64,000 nucleotides of DNA from Coptis chinensis. Its lineage: Eukaryota > Streptophyta > Magnoliopsida > Ranunculales > Ranunculaceae. The notes beneath the pieces are model-generated. The model was not told the DNA's origin. It searched no databases and saw nothing but the letters and a program-made list of their open reading frames with translations. The DNA lies in contig CM027378.1 in assembly GCA_015680905.1 (NCBI GenBank), positions 2,480,001-2,544,000 on the forward strand. Reading direction: 5' to 3'. The translations under genes and the position numbers were made by a program. Shown one piece after another: positions 44,209-56,044 of this stretch (position 1 is the stretch's first letter; each line of letters begins with the position of its first letter).

Positions 44209-47200
44209 TTACCCCTTATCATTCGTCTGGGTTCCATCCACTTCCTGTTCAGTACCGTCACCACCATCCTTTACAGTACCCTCTTCGCCGTCCTCGAAGT
44301 CCACTTGACGACAACGAGCAGCCATCTTAACATACTCTGCAGCAGTAATTCCACACTCCAATAAATCCTTTGCAATTCTCTGTCTGATGTATACTTTGCG
44401 CCTAGGGTCAAAATCTGGTGACTTATTCATGAGAAGACAGTCAGCAAAGGTCAATGCATAGGCCCCACAACTGTTGTCATCATTTTGTTTGCCGCAATCA
44501 GCGAACACAAACTTCCACTTGGTACGCAATTTGGAGTGATCGATACAGTCTTTGTTGAAAGCTAACATCCCGTAAGGCAATATGGAGAGTACCTTCTCCA
44601 AAGTCGGCCTGGGGTCAAGCTCCCACTCCTCACCACTCTCAGCAGTAGCCAAAGAATCAAAGATCTGAACAGACCAGTCTCTGAAGTTAACTATAATGAG
44701 AATCTAATGGATGTTTCCAATATTAACCATCATCATCAAACACTGCTTCTCCGCTATGTCGTTAACAAATGAAAGGAAAACCCTTGTCATGTTGCCTATG
44801 ATTAAAGAGCCTCCCAAAACAGAATATGTGACTTCTTTGATCTTGGTTTCCAAATCAATTTTGTCATCGTCAAAGGTCGCTGCCAAACTATTGTGGGAAA
44901 AGTACATACAACGCTGTAGTCATGGAAAGGAAAATTTATTAGTTAAGGACGTCATGCAAGCTTTCTCATAAAAGGACTTCTTGGTGGGTCAGCTTTTATA
45001 TGTCCTTAACAATTTTTAACTTGTTAACTTGCTTGGGGAAGCTTTTATATGAGACAATATACAAAGTGGATGACAGTAGATAAGATTCTGAAAACCTTAT
45101 ATAACATGTCCATAAACACAATACTATAAGTTGTGAAGATTACCAAAAATTATGACGCAGATATAATGTGGTACTTTCGTTCATGTACCATGTCCAAGTA
45201 CCAACGCCGCAGCAATTCCATGTACATATCGACAGCCTGCAGACCAGCACAGAATTAGTACAAATATTTAGGCAATATATTTCCAAACAACCGCGTAAGT
45301 AGAAGATCAGTGAGAGAGACATACGATATCATTGAGCCAACCATTCTTATACAAGGTGTAGAAGGCAGATAGATAAATGTCATCTTGGTAGTTGTACCGT
45401 CTAACAACATATGTTGGGTTTGTACCAGGAAGATCGTGCAGTTTCCAGTAATACGTTACCCGTTGAGCAGTAGTAGTCAACTTGGAATAGTCATTGGAGA
45501 GCCTTTTCCTATTTGCAATCCCCGGTGGCCTATCCAGTAATGGGCCTTTGTTGAAAATGCTCCGAATCAAGGGTTGGCAGAAACGGGCAACTTCCTTTTA
45601 AAGTTATGGACAGTTCACTGTGTCAAATTTGCACGGTCACCTACTCACCATGTCGGCCTGCGCTATGGGGGAGACACAGAGTTTCGTCCCTCATCCTCAT
45701 CGTCACTGGACTGCTCATCCTCAGCGTCACTGGACTGCTCACCATCCTCTACATTCTCGTCCTGTTCACCACTCACCGATACCAACGTAAAAATGTTCAA
45801 TCATAGAACTTTGATTCAGTTCAAATAAAATATAAAAAACGTTATTTAACAGCATAAGTAAATGCTATTTAAATTTTAACCTTTGTTTCAGCACAAGTTT
45901 CTTTTACATTCCCATCATATGTCTTTGCCGCATCAACCACTTCAACAGCAGGAACATATTCCTCAAGGTCCGCACCATCCCCAACATCAATAGGACTCTA
46001 TAACATAACCTCCTGGACAATCTCTTGTTGTTCCCCACTGACCGTCACCTGGATAATAATGTGTTCAATCATACAACTCATCACAAGTAAAAAAAATTAC
46101 TTAAAAAAAGGGAAGAAGATTACTACCAGTACTTCTTAAACAACATATTGAGAAAATTCACTCAAATTTCACCTTTTCTGGAGTGGAAGTTTCTTTGCCA
46201 TTCTCGTCGATTGTCTTTACTACATCACCATCGTTTAGACTGTTCAGAGCATTGTGATCATTAATGTCCATGTCCTTAACAGCTTCACCTCGTGTTTCCG
46301 CTCTCGCTTGCTCGGACTGCTTTTTTTGAAAAAAGTCGTTGCGGATGTCAGCATTAGATATGCCTTTCGTTAAGTGATCACCTGCTCTTCTCTCCAGCTC
46401 TGGCTGACTCCGATTCAAATAGCAATCTAGCTTTTCGGAATCGGGTAACTGAGGTATCAAGTGCAGTCCAACACCTTCTTCGGGGTTGGGTTGGCTACCA
46501 TTCAGTATGTCAGTGTTGTCATAAGACGAAGACTTTGACTGGAGATTAGCTACTTTGCATGGAGATCTCAGCCTCTCCACTAAGGTAGTGTTAATGTCTT
46601 CCAAAGTGTCCATAACACTTTCCTGGGCTTCAACATCATTTTCGTCCAGGGACTGAAAATAAACAAATTTTTAGTGACATTTATTACATACAGTATCACT
46701 GCTGATATATCAAATTAAGCCTGTAAATGAAACAACGGAAATCATACCCGTCCATTGATGGTCCCTCCAACAACACCTGCGTGGTCTGAAAAAGGAATGG
46801 TGTTATCCATAACAGCATGTAACATCTATGTCTGGCCCCAACTAATATCAGCTTCATCTTCGGGCAAGTCACGCAAACGACGTAAAGGACTCGATAAAGA
46901 CTCTTCTTCAGTGACATTAGCAATGGGGCTATCATCGAGAAGACTTTCCTCAAAAGTTACATGTCGCTTGCTATCCTTTCTTCCCGGACAACTCCTCGGT
47001 ATAGGTGCTGTAGAGCATTTATCCTTGCCCACGTCTTTTACTCCTTCGGCCTTCTTCGAGGCCGACTTCTTTGAAGGGGGCACAACTTTTACGATACTTA
47101 CTTTCTTCTTGGAGGGGACGACTTTTACTCATACGCCTTCTTCGAGGTTGACTACATTGAAGGGGGCACAACTTTTAGTGCTATTGCTTTCTTCTCCGGT

Positions 47201-48911
47201 GGGGGGGGGACAACTTTTACTGCTTCCGTTTTCTTCTTAGAGGGGGACTTATCTTGTAATACGCCTTTTCGCTTTGAGGGGGACAACTTTTACTGCTTTA
47301 GTTTTCTTCTTAGAGAGGGGGGGGGGGGGGAGGACTTTTACTGCTTCAACCTTCTTCTTTGAGGGGGGACAACTTTTATCTGCTTGACCTTCTTTTTGAG
47401 GGGTCACGACTTTCCACGACCTTCGTGTTCCTCTTCAAGGGCGCTTTCGACTCTTGCTCTCTTAGGAGCTGGCTGTTTTTCAACGTCATCCTCACCACTA
47501 TCCCCTGTTTCAAAGTCTTCTGAACCACTATCCTGCCCTGTGTCCCCTGTTCCAATGGAACATTTTCTTTTCACAGAAGGGTCCACCATAATCTGGTCGA
47601 ACCGGAGTTTTTGGCGGCTTTCAAAGAGGACATCCATGATTTTAAAGTTAAGGTTCTGCTCTGTTTCTCCCTTTTTTTCCTGTAAAAGAGCAATACAGTT
47701 ACATATGATCAAATAAGAGTGAGGAGACATCCAATAGGAGTGAGAAGATACCAAATAGGAGGGAGACTATATCAAATAATAGTTACAAACCATCAATGAA
47801 GAGTTAGACATACAAACAGAGGTAGGTGTCATAATATAAGAGTGACAAGCCATTATGTACTACTGAGAACACTTTAAAACTGGCCTCCAATGCAGCTCTG
47901 ACAGCGGGACGAGCTTTCACATCATCTGGTATCGTCAACACATTCCTGAGAAACAGTTTCTTGTTGACCAACTTCGACTCCCATGTATTCCCCCTCGTGC
48001 TTTTCCCAGGGAAATCTGACCACCCAAGAAACCATTGGAAGTTGTTATCATTCACCCTTCGCGAGCCCAACTTGGGCAAGTGTAGGTAAATACAAAGTGT
48101 AAAAGTCATAGCACAACCATGTAGACACGCAGTGAAGAGTTCATTCGTCTTTTCCCTAAACTTCTCCTCCATTTTATCACACAATTTGTCGGCACTTTGC
48201 TTGAAGGTATCGAAAGCAACCCATCCCCAAGGGAACTGATCAAACTTTTCCACATCGCTTGCAAGATCAATATGGATGACACTCACTCCTTTGTGTCCAA
48301 CCGGGATCAGAAACGCGCCAAGCACATACAACCTATTCAGCAGATAGACATCCTCTAGTAAGTTAGGGTCTGCCTTGGCTTCCTTCCTTGCAGCCAAAAT
48401 CTCCTGCAATTTCACCGCACCTTTGAATGTCTTCTGCATTTTCTCCAAGCAAGGAAAATACTTTTGGCAGAATTCAGATGAATCCAACTCATCCATTTCA
48501 AAATATTCTTTGGGAGGATAAGCTGTAGAGAGGCCCGTAAGTAGGGTGAAATTTGATTTTTTTAAAGGTGAAATATTCTCCTTTCAACCTGTATGTCATC
48601 TTAGCAACCCTCCTTGAAAAAACAGACACAATCAGATTGTCTTGCGTAACCATATCTTCTTCTATATCTAGAAGAAAACCCAATGGCGACCGCCTAAAAT
48701 CGTCTACCTCCTCCTGACAAAAATCTGAAAACAAGGACTGCAGACTATTTGTACAACTGCGTGTTGTTATCTTAACATTGATCTTCAGCTTCACATTTCT
48801 TCTACGTTTCACAGTCTCACTGTTCGGGGCCCCCTTCGCCTTCCCAATTGTTGCCACCGCTTTGACCTTCGCCTCTGTAATCCCCTTGCTCTCTGTAATC
48901 TTCTTCTTCAT
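44209..48911 (-). pseudogene. DUF1985-like plus Ulp1-type protease gene (copy B)
   Basis: The ATG at 48911 opens a DUF1985-like domain: SPLGFLLDIEEDMVTQ, LNRLYVLGAFLIPVGHKGVS, FPWGWVAFDTF, HGCAMTFTLCIYLHLPKLGS, PGKSTRGNTWESKL. A one-base shift lies in a T7 run (plus strand 48557-48563). Acidic and lysine-rich middle exons follow (47679 downward; 46652-46173; 46048-45881), the last with TAG in VML*SPID. Then come Ulp1 exons: 45590-45325 (YLSAFYTLYKNGWLNDI), 45236 downward (VDMYMELLRRWYLDMV) and 44913-44209. The last has His in NIGNIH, TAG where Trp follows, Asp in FDSLA, and Gln/Cys in QNDDNSCGAYAL. The domain order is that of Ulp1 genes carried by plant MULEs. Multiple stops make it dead. Confidence 0.82.
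47050..47405. repeat. Coding minisatellite in copy B (Pro-Ser-Lys-rich)
   Basis: Degenerate units of roughly 40-60 bp on the plus strand, CTTCTTTGAGGGGGACAAC then TTTTACTGCTT, at least six times. On the minus strand they encode variants of PPSKKK and VKVV. G runs inside reach G14 (47317-47330) and G8 near 47204, and they break the frame. Confidence 0.75.
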
Positions 48912-50603
48912 GCTACAAACATTGAAACAAGATTGCTTAGATAATTTATCAGAAATAGCAAAAAACCCAACTTAAAATGTTTTCTGACCCTAATATACTT
49001 TATTGGAAAAGCAAATCAGTGTCACGACTAGCTTATATAGAGTCAACAAACAACAAATAATTCAACAAACAACAAACGGCAACAAATAACTCAACAAATA
49101 ACTCTAATGTAGTTTAATTTTCGGGCTTTACTGTGTGTTCAAGGAAACATTACAGATATGTGTTGACTATAATGTCTGCTCAAGGAAAAACTCAATTTAA
49201 ATTCTAAAGCTTTAAACCATTTTGAGGACAAACAATATAGAGCAAACATTATATATATAATACTTCGAGTTAAAATACATGGTTTAGACTATGTCATCTC
49301 TGTCGAACAAATAAATAAAGAGTATGCAAGTAGAGATAAAAAAAAACATACCTTTTTGATAAATAGTACCCCTCCTCTTTAAATAGAACGGAAATTCTTT
49401 GGGAATGTCGGTCGTTCTTTCCAATTCGAGTTTTGGTTTTGAGATTGGGTTGAGATTAGCTTTGAAGAGAGATGAATCAGATGAGATATGATAGACCGAT
49501 CAAAATATAATTTAAATATAAAAGTGGTTTAGATATTTTTCGTTTGGCTTAGTTTGGGCAAGTGTTTTACCCCCTAAAACATTCGTCACGTGCTAAGTTG
49601 CATCCCATAATATTCCATCTGATTTAAAACACTAATAGTTATTAATTTATTATATATATAATTAATTTATTCTTTTATTATTGTATATCATATTATATCA
49701 AATCATAAACTAATAATATAAAACTATAATAACAAAATAATAATAATAAATGACAAAAATATATATTTATACTAGTTTTTATAGTGGTAAAATAAATTAT
49801 TCAAAGAAAATAAAATTTTAATTAATATTCATTTTCCGATCGTATATTTATCCAATATCTGATTCGGATTCGATATGAAACTAAACTCGGGGGGTCCAAT
49901 TCGGGATAAATCGGTAATTTATCCTGGTTTGGATATCGGGATAAATTTGGATATCGAGATAAATTTTCGGATTCGAATTCAAACTTATGCATAAAACAAA
50001 TCAAATCAATATTGAAAACTTGTGATAGAGTTCGAACATATAGCTCTGAACCGTCAAGATCCAAACTCGAGAGCTACTAGGATACTTGATGAGCCAACTC
50101 GAACTTGACTCAAAAGAATTTGAGCTCGACTCGAGAGACACACGTGCTCAACTCAAACTCGCTAAAGCTCGACTCGCTCGATGACCAGCCCTAGTGACTT
50201 CCGATCGGAGCAGATCGGATCGGATAAAGTGCTTTTGGGAAAATTTATAATTTTTTTCGGATGGCAATATCCTTTCCAAATCCGATCCAATTATGTTTCA
50301 GATGACAATTTTTTTTCCGAATTTGGAAAGTTCAGAAAATCGATAAATTTTCGGAAATTTCATAATCCACAAAATATGGAAGTAAATCGGAAATATGAAT
50401 TATATAATCGGAATCTCTTTTAGGATAACCATATTTTTATCCAATTAATACATTCATTAAGCAATAATTGTGAAATCTATTAATTCAGTAAACAAGTTAC
50501 ACCTTTTAACACGTTCATTCAGCAAGTTTTGTCTTCATGTTAATGCATTAATTCAGTAAATAGGAAGATGGGAGAAATTGAGACATGTACTAGAAGGGCA
50601 GCA

Positions 50604-50735
50604 GTATTGGAACCCCATAAAATAGGACTAGCACCCCTCATGGTTGATCTTGAACAACGTATTTAGTGTCGTGTAAAGCTTATGTGGTGACCTATATCAT
50701 CCGAAGGGTGCTAGTCCCACTTTATGGGGTGTCAA
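50604..50735. repeat. Small inverted-repeat unit
   Basis: The left arm CCCCATAAAATAGGACTAGC is answered by GGTGCTAGTCCCACTTTATG at the right. The interior has GTATTTAGTGTCGTGTAAAGC and ACCTATATCATC. A related unit lies at 51213-51345. Confidence 0.65.
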
Positions 50736-51212
50736 TACCGTCGCCCATACTAGAATGACAATACTGATTTTTTGAAATTGTGAGAGACAATGTTCTACTT
50801 CTCTAGGGTTTTTATTTGGTTTGTAAACTATTGGAATTTCAGATATCGGAACTCAAATATCATGGCCAAATTCGAAAAATTATCGGATCGGAATTTGGAA
50901 AAATTGGGTTTTCGGAAAAGAGAGACACCCCTAGCTATATATCACAATTGTTAGCATGACAATTTTAATAGGTATTGGAAATTCCGAATACTAAATAAAA
51001 TGCATCAAGACACTATACTAGATAACTGCAATCAGTGGGGTGTGAGCAGAGGTGGAGAAGAGAAAGTTGGGTTTGGTTGACAAGGAAGGAGGGAGAGGGA
51101 GAGGGAATGAGCGAGATTGAGGACAGACAGAAACCAACCAAATAACCTTTTGTCCACTTACCCCCTGTCGGCAAAAGATCGTTCGCTCCGCTCACTTGAT
51201 AACATAAAAAAG

Positions 51213-51345
51213 GGGTGCTAGTCCTATTTTATGGATGTTATATAGTGTTTTGATGCATCTTATTTAGTGTCTTAAATAGCTTATTTGGGGACCTATATCA
51301 TCAAAAGGGCTGCTAGTCCCATTTTATGGGTTGCCAATACTGCCG
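51213..51345. repeat. Second copy of the small repeat, arms in direct orientation
   Basis: The same arm motif (GGTGCTAGTCCTATTTTATG and GCTGCTAGTCCCATTTTATG) flanks an interior containing TTATTTAGTGTC and ACCTATATCATC, homologous to 50604-50735. Here both arms point the same way. Confidence 0.6.
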
Positions 51346-51666
51346 TCCATTATTTTTGGGAAAAATCGGATATAAACTTTTTGATAATCAAAACACAAAT
51401 ATTCTTGTCAAATTCGGCAAAATATCGAATTGGATTTCAGAAAAACACAGATTATTGGAAATAACTGGAACCATTCTAAATAAATTATTCATAATTGTGA
51501 TCCATCCTGAGAAAATTGGGTCTTCAAGAATAAATTATGAGAAAACTCCTTTACCACAAAGTTGTTCCAGACACGATACAAGTTATTCGAGGCACTATAC
51601 AAGTTCTGAACGACACTATATAAGAATACGGAGAAAAGACTCTCTCTATTGCTCTGAGAAAATATC

Positions 51667-52485
51667 ATTTACCATAAATAACTGTTACTGGTAACTTCTG
51701 AAGAATACATGTCAGTGGTAACTTCTGAAGAGTACCTGTCACAGGTATTTTTGGGGAAGGATATTTCAGTCAGGATGACTATATACCCTGTTAACCATCC
51801 TGAAGAAATATCCTCTCCCACAAATAACTGTTACTGGTAACTTCTGAAGAATACATGTCACTGGTAACTTCTGAAGAGTACCTGTCATAGGTATTTCTGG
51901 GAAAGGATATTCCATTCAGGATGACTATATGCCCTGTTAACCATCCTGAAGAAATATCCTCTCCCAAAAATAACTGTTACTGGTAACTTCTAAAGAATAC
52001 ATGTCACTGGTAACTTCTGAAGAGTACCTGTCACAGGTATTTCTGGGAAAGGATATTTCAGTCAGGATGACTATATACCCTATTAACCATCCTGAAGAAA
52101 TATCCTCTCCCACAAATAATTGTTACTGGTAACTTCTGAAGAATACATGTCACTGGTAACCCTCAAGAGTACACATCCGCAGTATTTCGAAAAAGGATAT
52201 TTAAGTCAGGATGACTATATACCCTGTTAGCCATCCTGAGGAAATCCTCTACCACAAATACCTGTTACTGGTAACTCCTGAAGAATACTTATTACAAGTA
52301 ACTTCTGAAGAATACCTTTTACTTGTAATTTCTGAAGAGTACCTATCACAGGTATTTCTGGTAAAGGATATTTTCCACAGGATGGCTAATACCCTGTTAG
52401 CCATCCTGAGGAAATAACCTCTACCACAAATACCTGTTACTGGTAACTTCTGAAGAATACTTGTTACAAGTGCTCCTCTTGTAGT
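51667..52485. repeat. 146-bp satellite array, 5.4 copies
   Basis: The mark CTGTTACTGGTAAC recurs at 51681, 51827, 51973, 52119, 52260 and 52432, so the first steps are exactly 146 bp, then 141 and 172. Each unit holds two half-repeats of GGTAACTTCTGAAGA(A/G)TAC plus GTCAGGATGACTATATACCC and CCATCCTGAAGAAATATCC. The fifth unit has an extra internal duplication. No coding potential. Confidence 0.92.
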
Positions 52486-52909
52486 GTCCAGTATAATGTA
52501 TGATTCAGCCTTTATGATGTCTCACACAACCATCTTAAATTAAAGGTTTCACTTGTCTAGTAGTTGCGAAAATAAATAAATAAATGTTAAGACAATCCAA
52601 TACGATAGAGTGACTACCCTTGCCTGTTTCTTTTCATCATACCCTCATCTTAGTCTTCATTATTTGTACCTCCACCTTTATTGTCCTCGTCTTCCTCACT
52701 ATCGGATTCATCACTACCCTTAACCTTCTTCACCCACCTAGCCATTTCTTTTGTGCGCCCCCCTATGATACGCACCCTAGAAGGAGAAATATCGTACATA
52801 GTATCTTTATCACTCTCGTCATCACTAGCTTCGGTTGCAGCCGTCTTCTGTTCTGCCTCAGACTCAATATCAGTGACAGAGTCATTCTGACCACTAACAT
52901 GACTAATAC

Positions 52910-54129
52910 TGTTGGAACCGTTATGGTTGATTTACAAACTGCGAAAACCACGCGCAACGAAATAAGGGTTCTCACGGTTTTGGTTAGGAATTCATACCTT
53001 TAGATCAGCTTGATTATCTCTGAGAATACGAATCAGCAATGAATCAACAACCTCAAGGTCTTCTGTTGTATTCCTATGCCTGGATTGGACGTTGTGTGGG
53101 CAACGATCTACCAATCCCCTTTGTCTCTCTCTTTGCCTCTTTTTCCAATCAAGTGAATAGTCAATTCGGCCAAGAAGAAAAGGTTGCTTTATATATAGGC
53201 TACAACAGGGACCATGAGGAGAAATTAGGGTTGGGCCTCCTGACGGGCTTGGGCTTCCCATGTTCGCCCTGAACACACGACCCAAGTCCATCAACAAATG
53301 ACTTATTCCACTAAAGGCTATTGTTGCACTGCCGCTCTAATCCCAAATTAAGTGTCAGCGTTTATGGGCTCCATATTATATGCTTGTTGATCTCCCCGTG
53401 TTTAAGATATCGAATGCTCGTTGATTAAGTCAAGTTACTTACAACTACATTAATCAACTTTTTATGTCCTTGAGCAGTACCACTCAACCTCATTGTCATG
53501 TCGGATTAAATCCACCTGCAAGGTTTTACATGATAATCCTTATGAGCTCCTCAAAGGAACATCATCAACCTGACTTTCTGTGGGTCACGGATTCCTTCTA
53601 TAATCAACAGCACACCTTACATACAATGTCAATACCCAATCCATCGAGTTTGTTGATTCACAAATGAATCTCACTAATTGATGATTTAAAGCAATGTACA
53701 ATGCACATAAGTACCCGTTATTATATCCGGATTAAGAGGACAAGCATCCATAATAACATAGGTGTTTGTTCTCTTATATAGTCAATATAAAGAGAAACAA
53801 CCTGACTTGGTCATGTTCAATACACACAAAGTGTACTAGTGTAATCCTATAGTCAAGATAGACTAATACCAGATTATACTACAACCGTACCAATGGATTG
53901 TCCAAATCTATCTAGGTTGTGAACGTTTGCTTATACTTTATAAGGTACTGATGATATGATCTTTTGTGTGTCACCACACACCATATCATCTACAACATAA
54001 AGTATTAGACATATGCATATAACTAATAACAAATATAATATGCATAATATTTGCCCATATGATTCGCATTCAAAATATAAAGAATTAGAGTTAATACAAA
54101 AGTAATGTTTTTAGTATATAACCCTATCA
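52910..54129 (-). mobile_element. Second copy of the 1.2-kb solo LTR
   Basis: Plus strand TGTTGGAACCG...ACCCTATCA, the reverse complement of the solo LTR at 20213-21473, with matching blocks throughout (CTCGTTGATTAAGTCAAG, CCCAAGCCCGTC on the minus strand). It is flanked by a 6-bp direct repeat TAATAC (52904-52909 and 54130-54135). It has no coding content. It is inserted in an acidic exon of gene C. Confidence 0.85.
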
Positions 54130-54602
54130 TAATACCAGCCTTCTTTTGTTCAGTATCAGGAGTACCTTCACTACCAGCTGTTTTCTTCTCTGCCTCAGAA
54201 TCAATAGGACGATCCTCATCACCATCCTCATAACTTACTTCCTTTGCAGAGGCAATCTGAGCACTAGCTTGCGGACCAGCTTTCTTCTTTTCTACATCAG
54301 ACTCAATTTCACTGACAGACTCACTTTTCTGAAACCAAAATGATAACTTAAAGCATTTATACAGTCTCCTATTATGCAACTATAGTACACTAGTACAATA
54401 CAGTATTTAACTAATAATAGGCAACAACTTACTTCACTATCAACTTCAACAACATTATCCGTAGCATATGACATGGCAGCCAATGAGGGTTCAGTAGCTG
54501 GTTGAAGAAGCACAGCATCATCCGAACCCATCAATCTAGTGCTCCTCCTCAACTGAGTGCCAGCACGGATAACATGCAACTTTTTCCTTCCAGATGTAGG
54601 TT

Positions 54603-55083
54603 GGCAAATTGGCATATTTCACCCTCGAACTTGTCAACTTTTACCACTTACCCCCCTAAAGTTTAGTTTAGGCAATTTTAACCCTGTACTTGTAAAACGT
54701 ATCCACCTTCATATTTCCGGTTCATTTCCGGCACCTGAAGAGTGACGTGGATTAATTTTTTTCTTACGTGGAATTTCTAATTTTGAGATGTATCAAATTC
54801 TTGCACACTCAGCACACTCTGGTCAAGTCAAGTCAACAAAGACATGAGAAAAATCACGTGACCTACCAACAAAACCACTTGTGCGCGCACAAAAAATTAT
54901 TCCCTCTCGTATTTTCTATCCCCAAATCCCCAAATACCTAATTTGAAACCCTAATTCACAAATTTTCAAATTGAAACCATGGAAAATCTAAATTGAAACC
55001 CTAGTTCACTGTTGTTGCTCAAACTCATCATTTCTGCTCAAACTCTTCATTGTTGCTGCTCAAACTCATCATTTCTACTCAAA
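54603..55083 (+). repeat. Left terminal inverted repeat of the MULE
   Basis: Pairs with 60084-60548. The inner part ends directly before the GRF ORF start at 55090, so the TIR acts as its upstream region and leader (CCCTAATTC, CTCAAACTCATC words). Confidence 0.9.
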
Positions 55084-55089
55084 TTCTAG

Positions 55090-55434
55090 ATGTCTATGTC
55101 TAATTCTACCACATCTGTGAACTCTCGAGGCAACTCCCGATTCCGAACCGTTTGCTATTGTGGACTTGAACCCAAGTTATGGATTTCTCAGACGCCAACG
55201 AACCCCGAAAGAAGATTTGTTGGGTGTAGAAAGTTTCCACACCCAGAAAGGTGTTTATTCTTTGTCTGGGTTGATCCACCGGCAGGGAATGATCATGAAG
55301 TGATTATTGCAGAACTGAGAGCTGAAATTGCAGAATTGAGAGCTGAAATTACAGAACTGAAGAAGAAGAACGAGAAGAAGAAATGGATTATAGTGTTTGT
55401 TTTTGCTTACTTGTTGTTGTCCTGGTTTAAGTGA
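55090..55434 (+). CDS. GRF zinc-finger protein with C-terminal membrane segment
   Basis: An intact 114-residue ORF starting ATG at 55090. Residues 18-62 form a GRF-type zinc finger: C22 and C24 in VCYCGLEPKLW, then RRFVGC(46) and ERC(55)LFFVWVD, with the aromatic and Gly spacing of the family. Residues 70-97 are a coiled coil with repeated AELRAEI, followed by a lysine patch and a single hydrophobic segment (IIVFVFAYLLLSWF) at the C-terminus, so it may be a tail-anchored membrane protein. It starts 6 bp after the left TIR of the MULE and runs opposite to mudrA. Small GRF proteins of this layout, such as the At4g04775-like group, are frequent in plant genomes; the GRF fold binds nucleic acid in other proteins. 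Its role in transposition is unknown. Confidence 0.8.
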   Translation: MSMSNSTTSVNSRGNSRFRTVCYCGLEPKLWISQTPTNPERRFVGCRKFPHPERCLFFVWVDPPAGNDHEVIIAELRAEIAELRAEITELKKKNEKKKWIIVFVFAYLLLSWFK

Positions 55435-56044
55435 ATTGTATCGACTTTAAAGATTGAATGTATTGACTGGTTGAAGTGATTTTTGAGATGTCTTTGGAAG
55501 TATGTTTTATGCAAACCTTACTCGTTGAGTTTTTAGATGATATGTGGATGTGAACCATTACAGAGTAGAGAGCATTAGAGTCGGTAGTGTCTGTTTGTTC
55601 TGAATGAAACAAGCTATAGATGATGAGAGCATTAGTGTCTATTTATCAATTTGTTCTGAATGAAAAAACAAACCAAATTTGTGCCTCCTGCTGTTCAAAT
55701 GAGATAGACATCACATTCCACATTATAAACTTAGAATTGAGCAAATTGAATGGTAATCTTTTCCAGAGCAACATAACTTAAAGGCACAGAGCAACAGAGA
55801 AACATAACTTAAAGGCACAGAGCAATAGAGCAACATAATACATAACCAAAATACTGACAATTGTTCCAACATAGCAACATAACTTAAACAAAGAAACATA
55901 AAATAGCTTTGTTCCAAAATACAAAGCAATATTAAACATATCAACATCAAACAACTTTGTTCCAAAATATAGAACCAAAATACTGACAATTCCTACTGAC
56001 AATACTAACAATGCCTACTGACATAACCAAATTAAATAGAGGTG

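Larger units (their letters stand above)
48912..51666. other. Intergenic DNA with decayed repeat ends
   Basis: Positions 48912-49610 are homologous to 63044-63960, the upstream flank of the other DUF1985 gene. From 49800 to 50420 and 50800 to 50940 there are CGGAT/TTCGG-rich pieces; one ends in GACACCCCTA at 50923-50932, a hAT-like end. The stretch 51100-51205 is homologous in reverse to 17466-17560. No gene recognised. Confidence 0.5.

Noticed and set aside
46755..47240. Plus-strand protein of 161 residues
   Set aside because: It is the complement of the lysine/proline-rich exons of copy B; splice sites and homology support only the minus strand.
51667..52485. CRISPR array
   Set aside because: The repeats are contiguous 146-bp units without unique spacers, in a plant genome.
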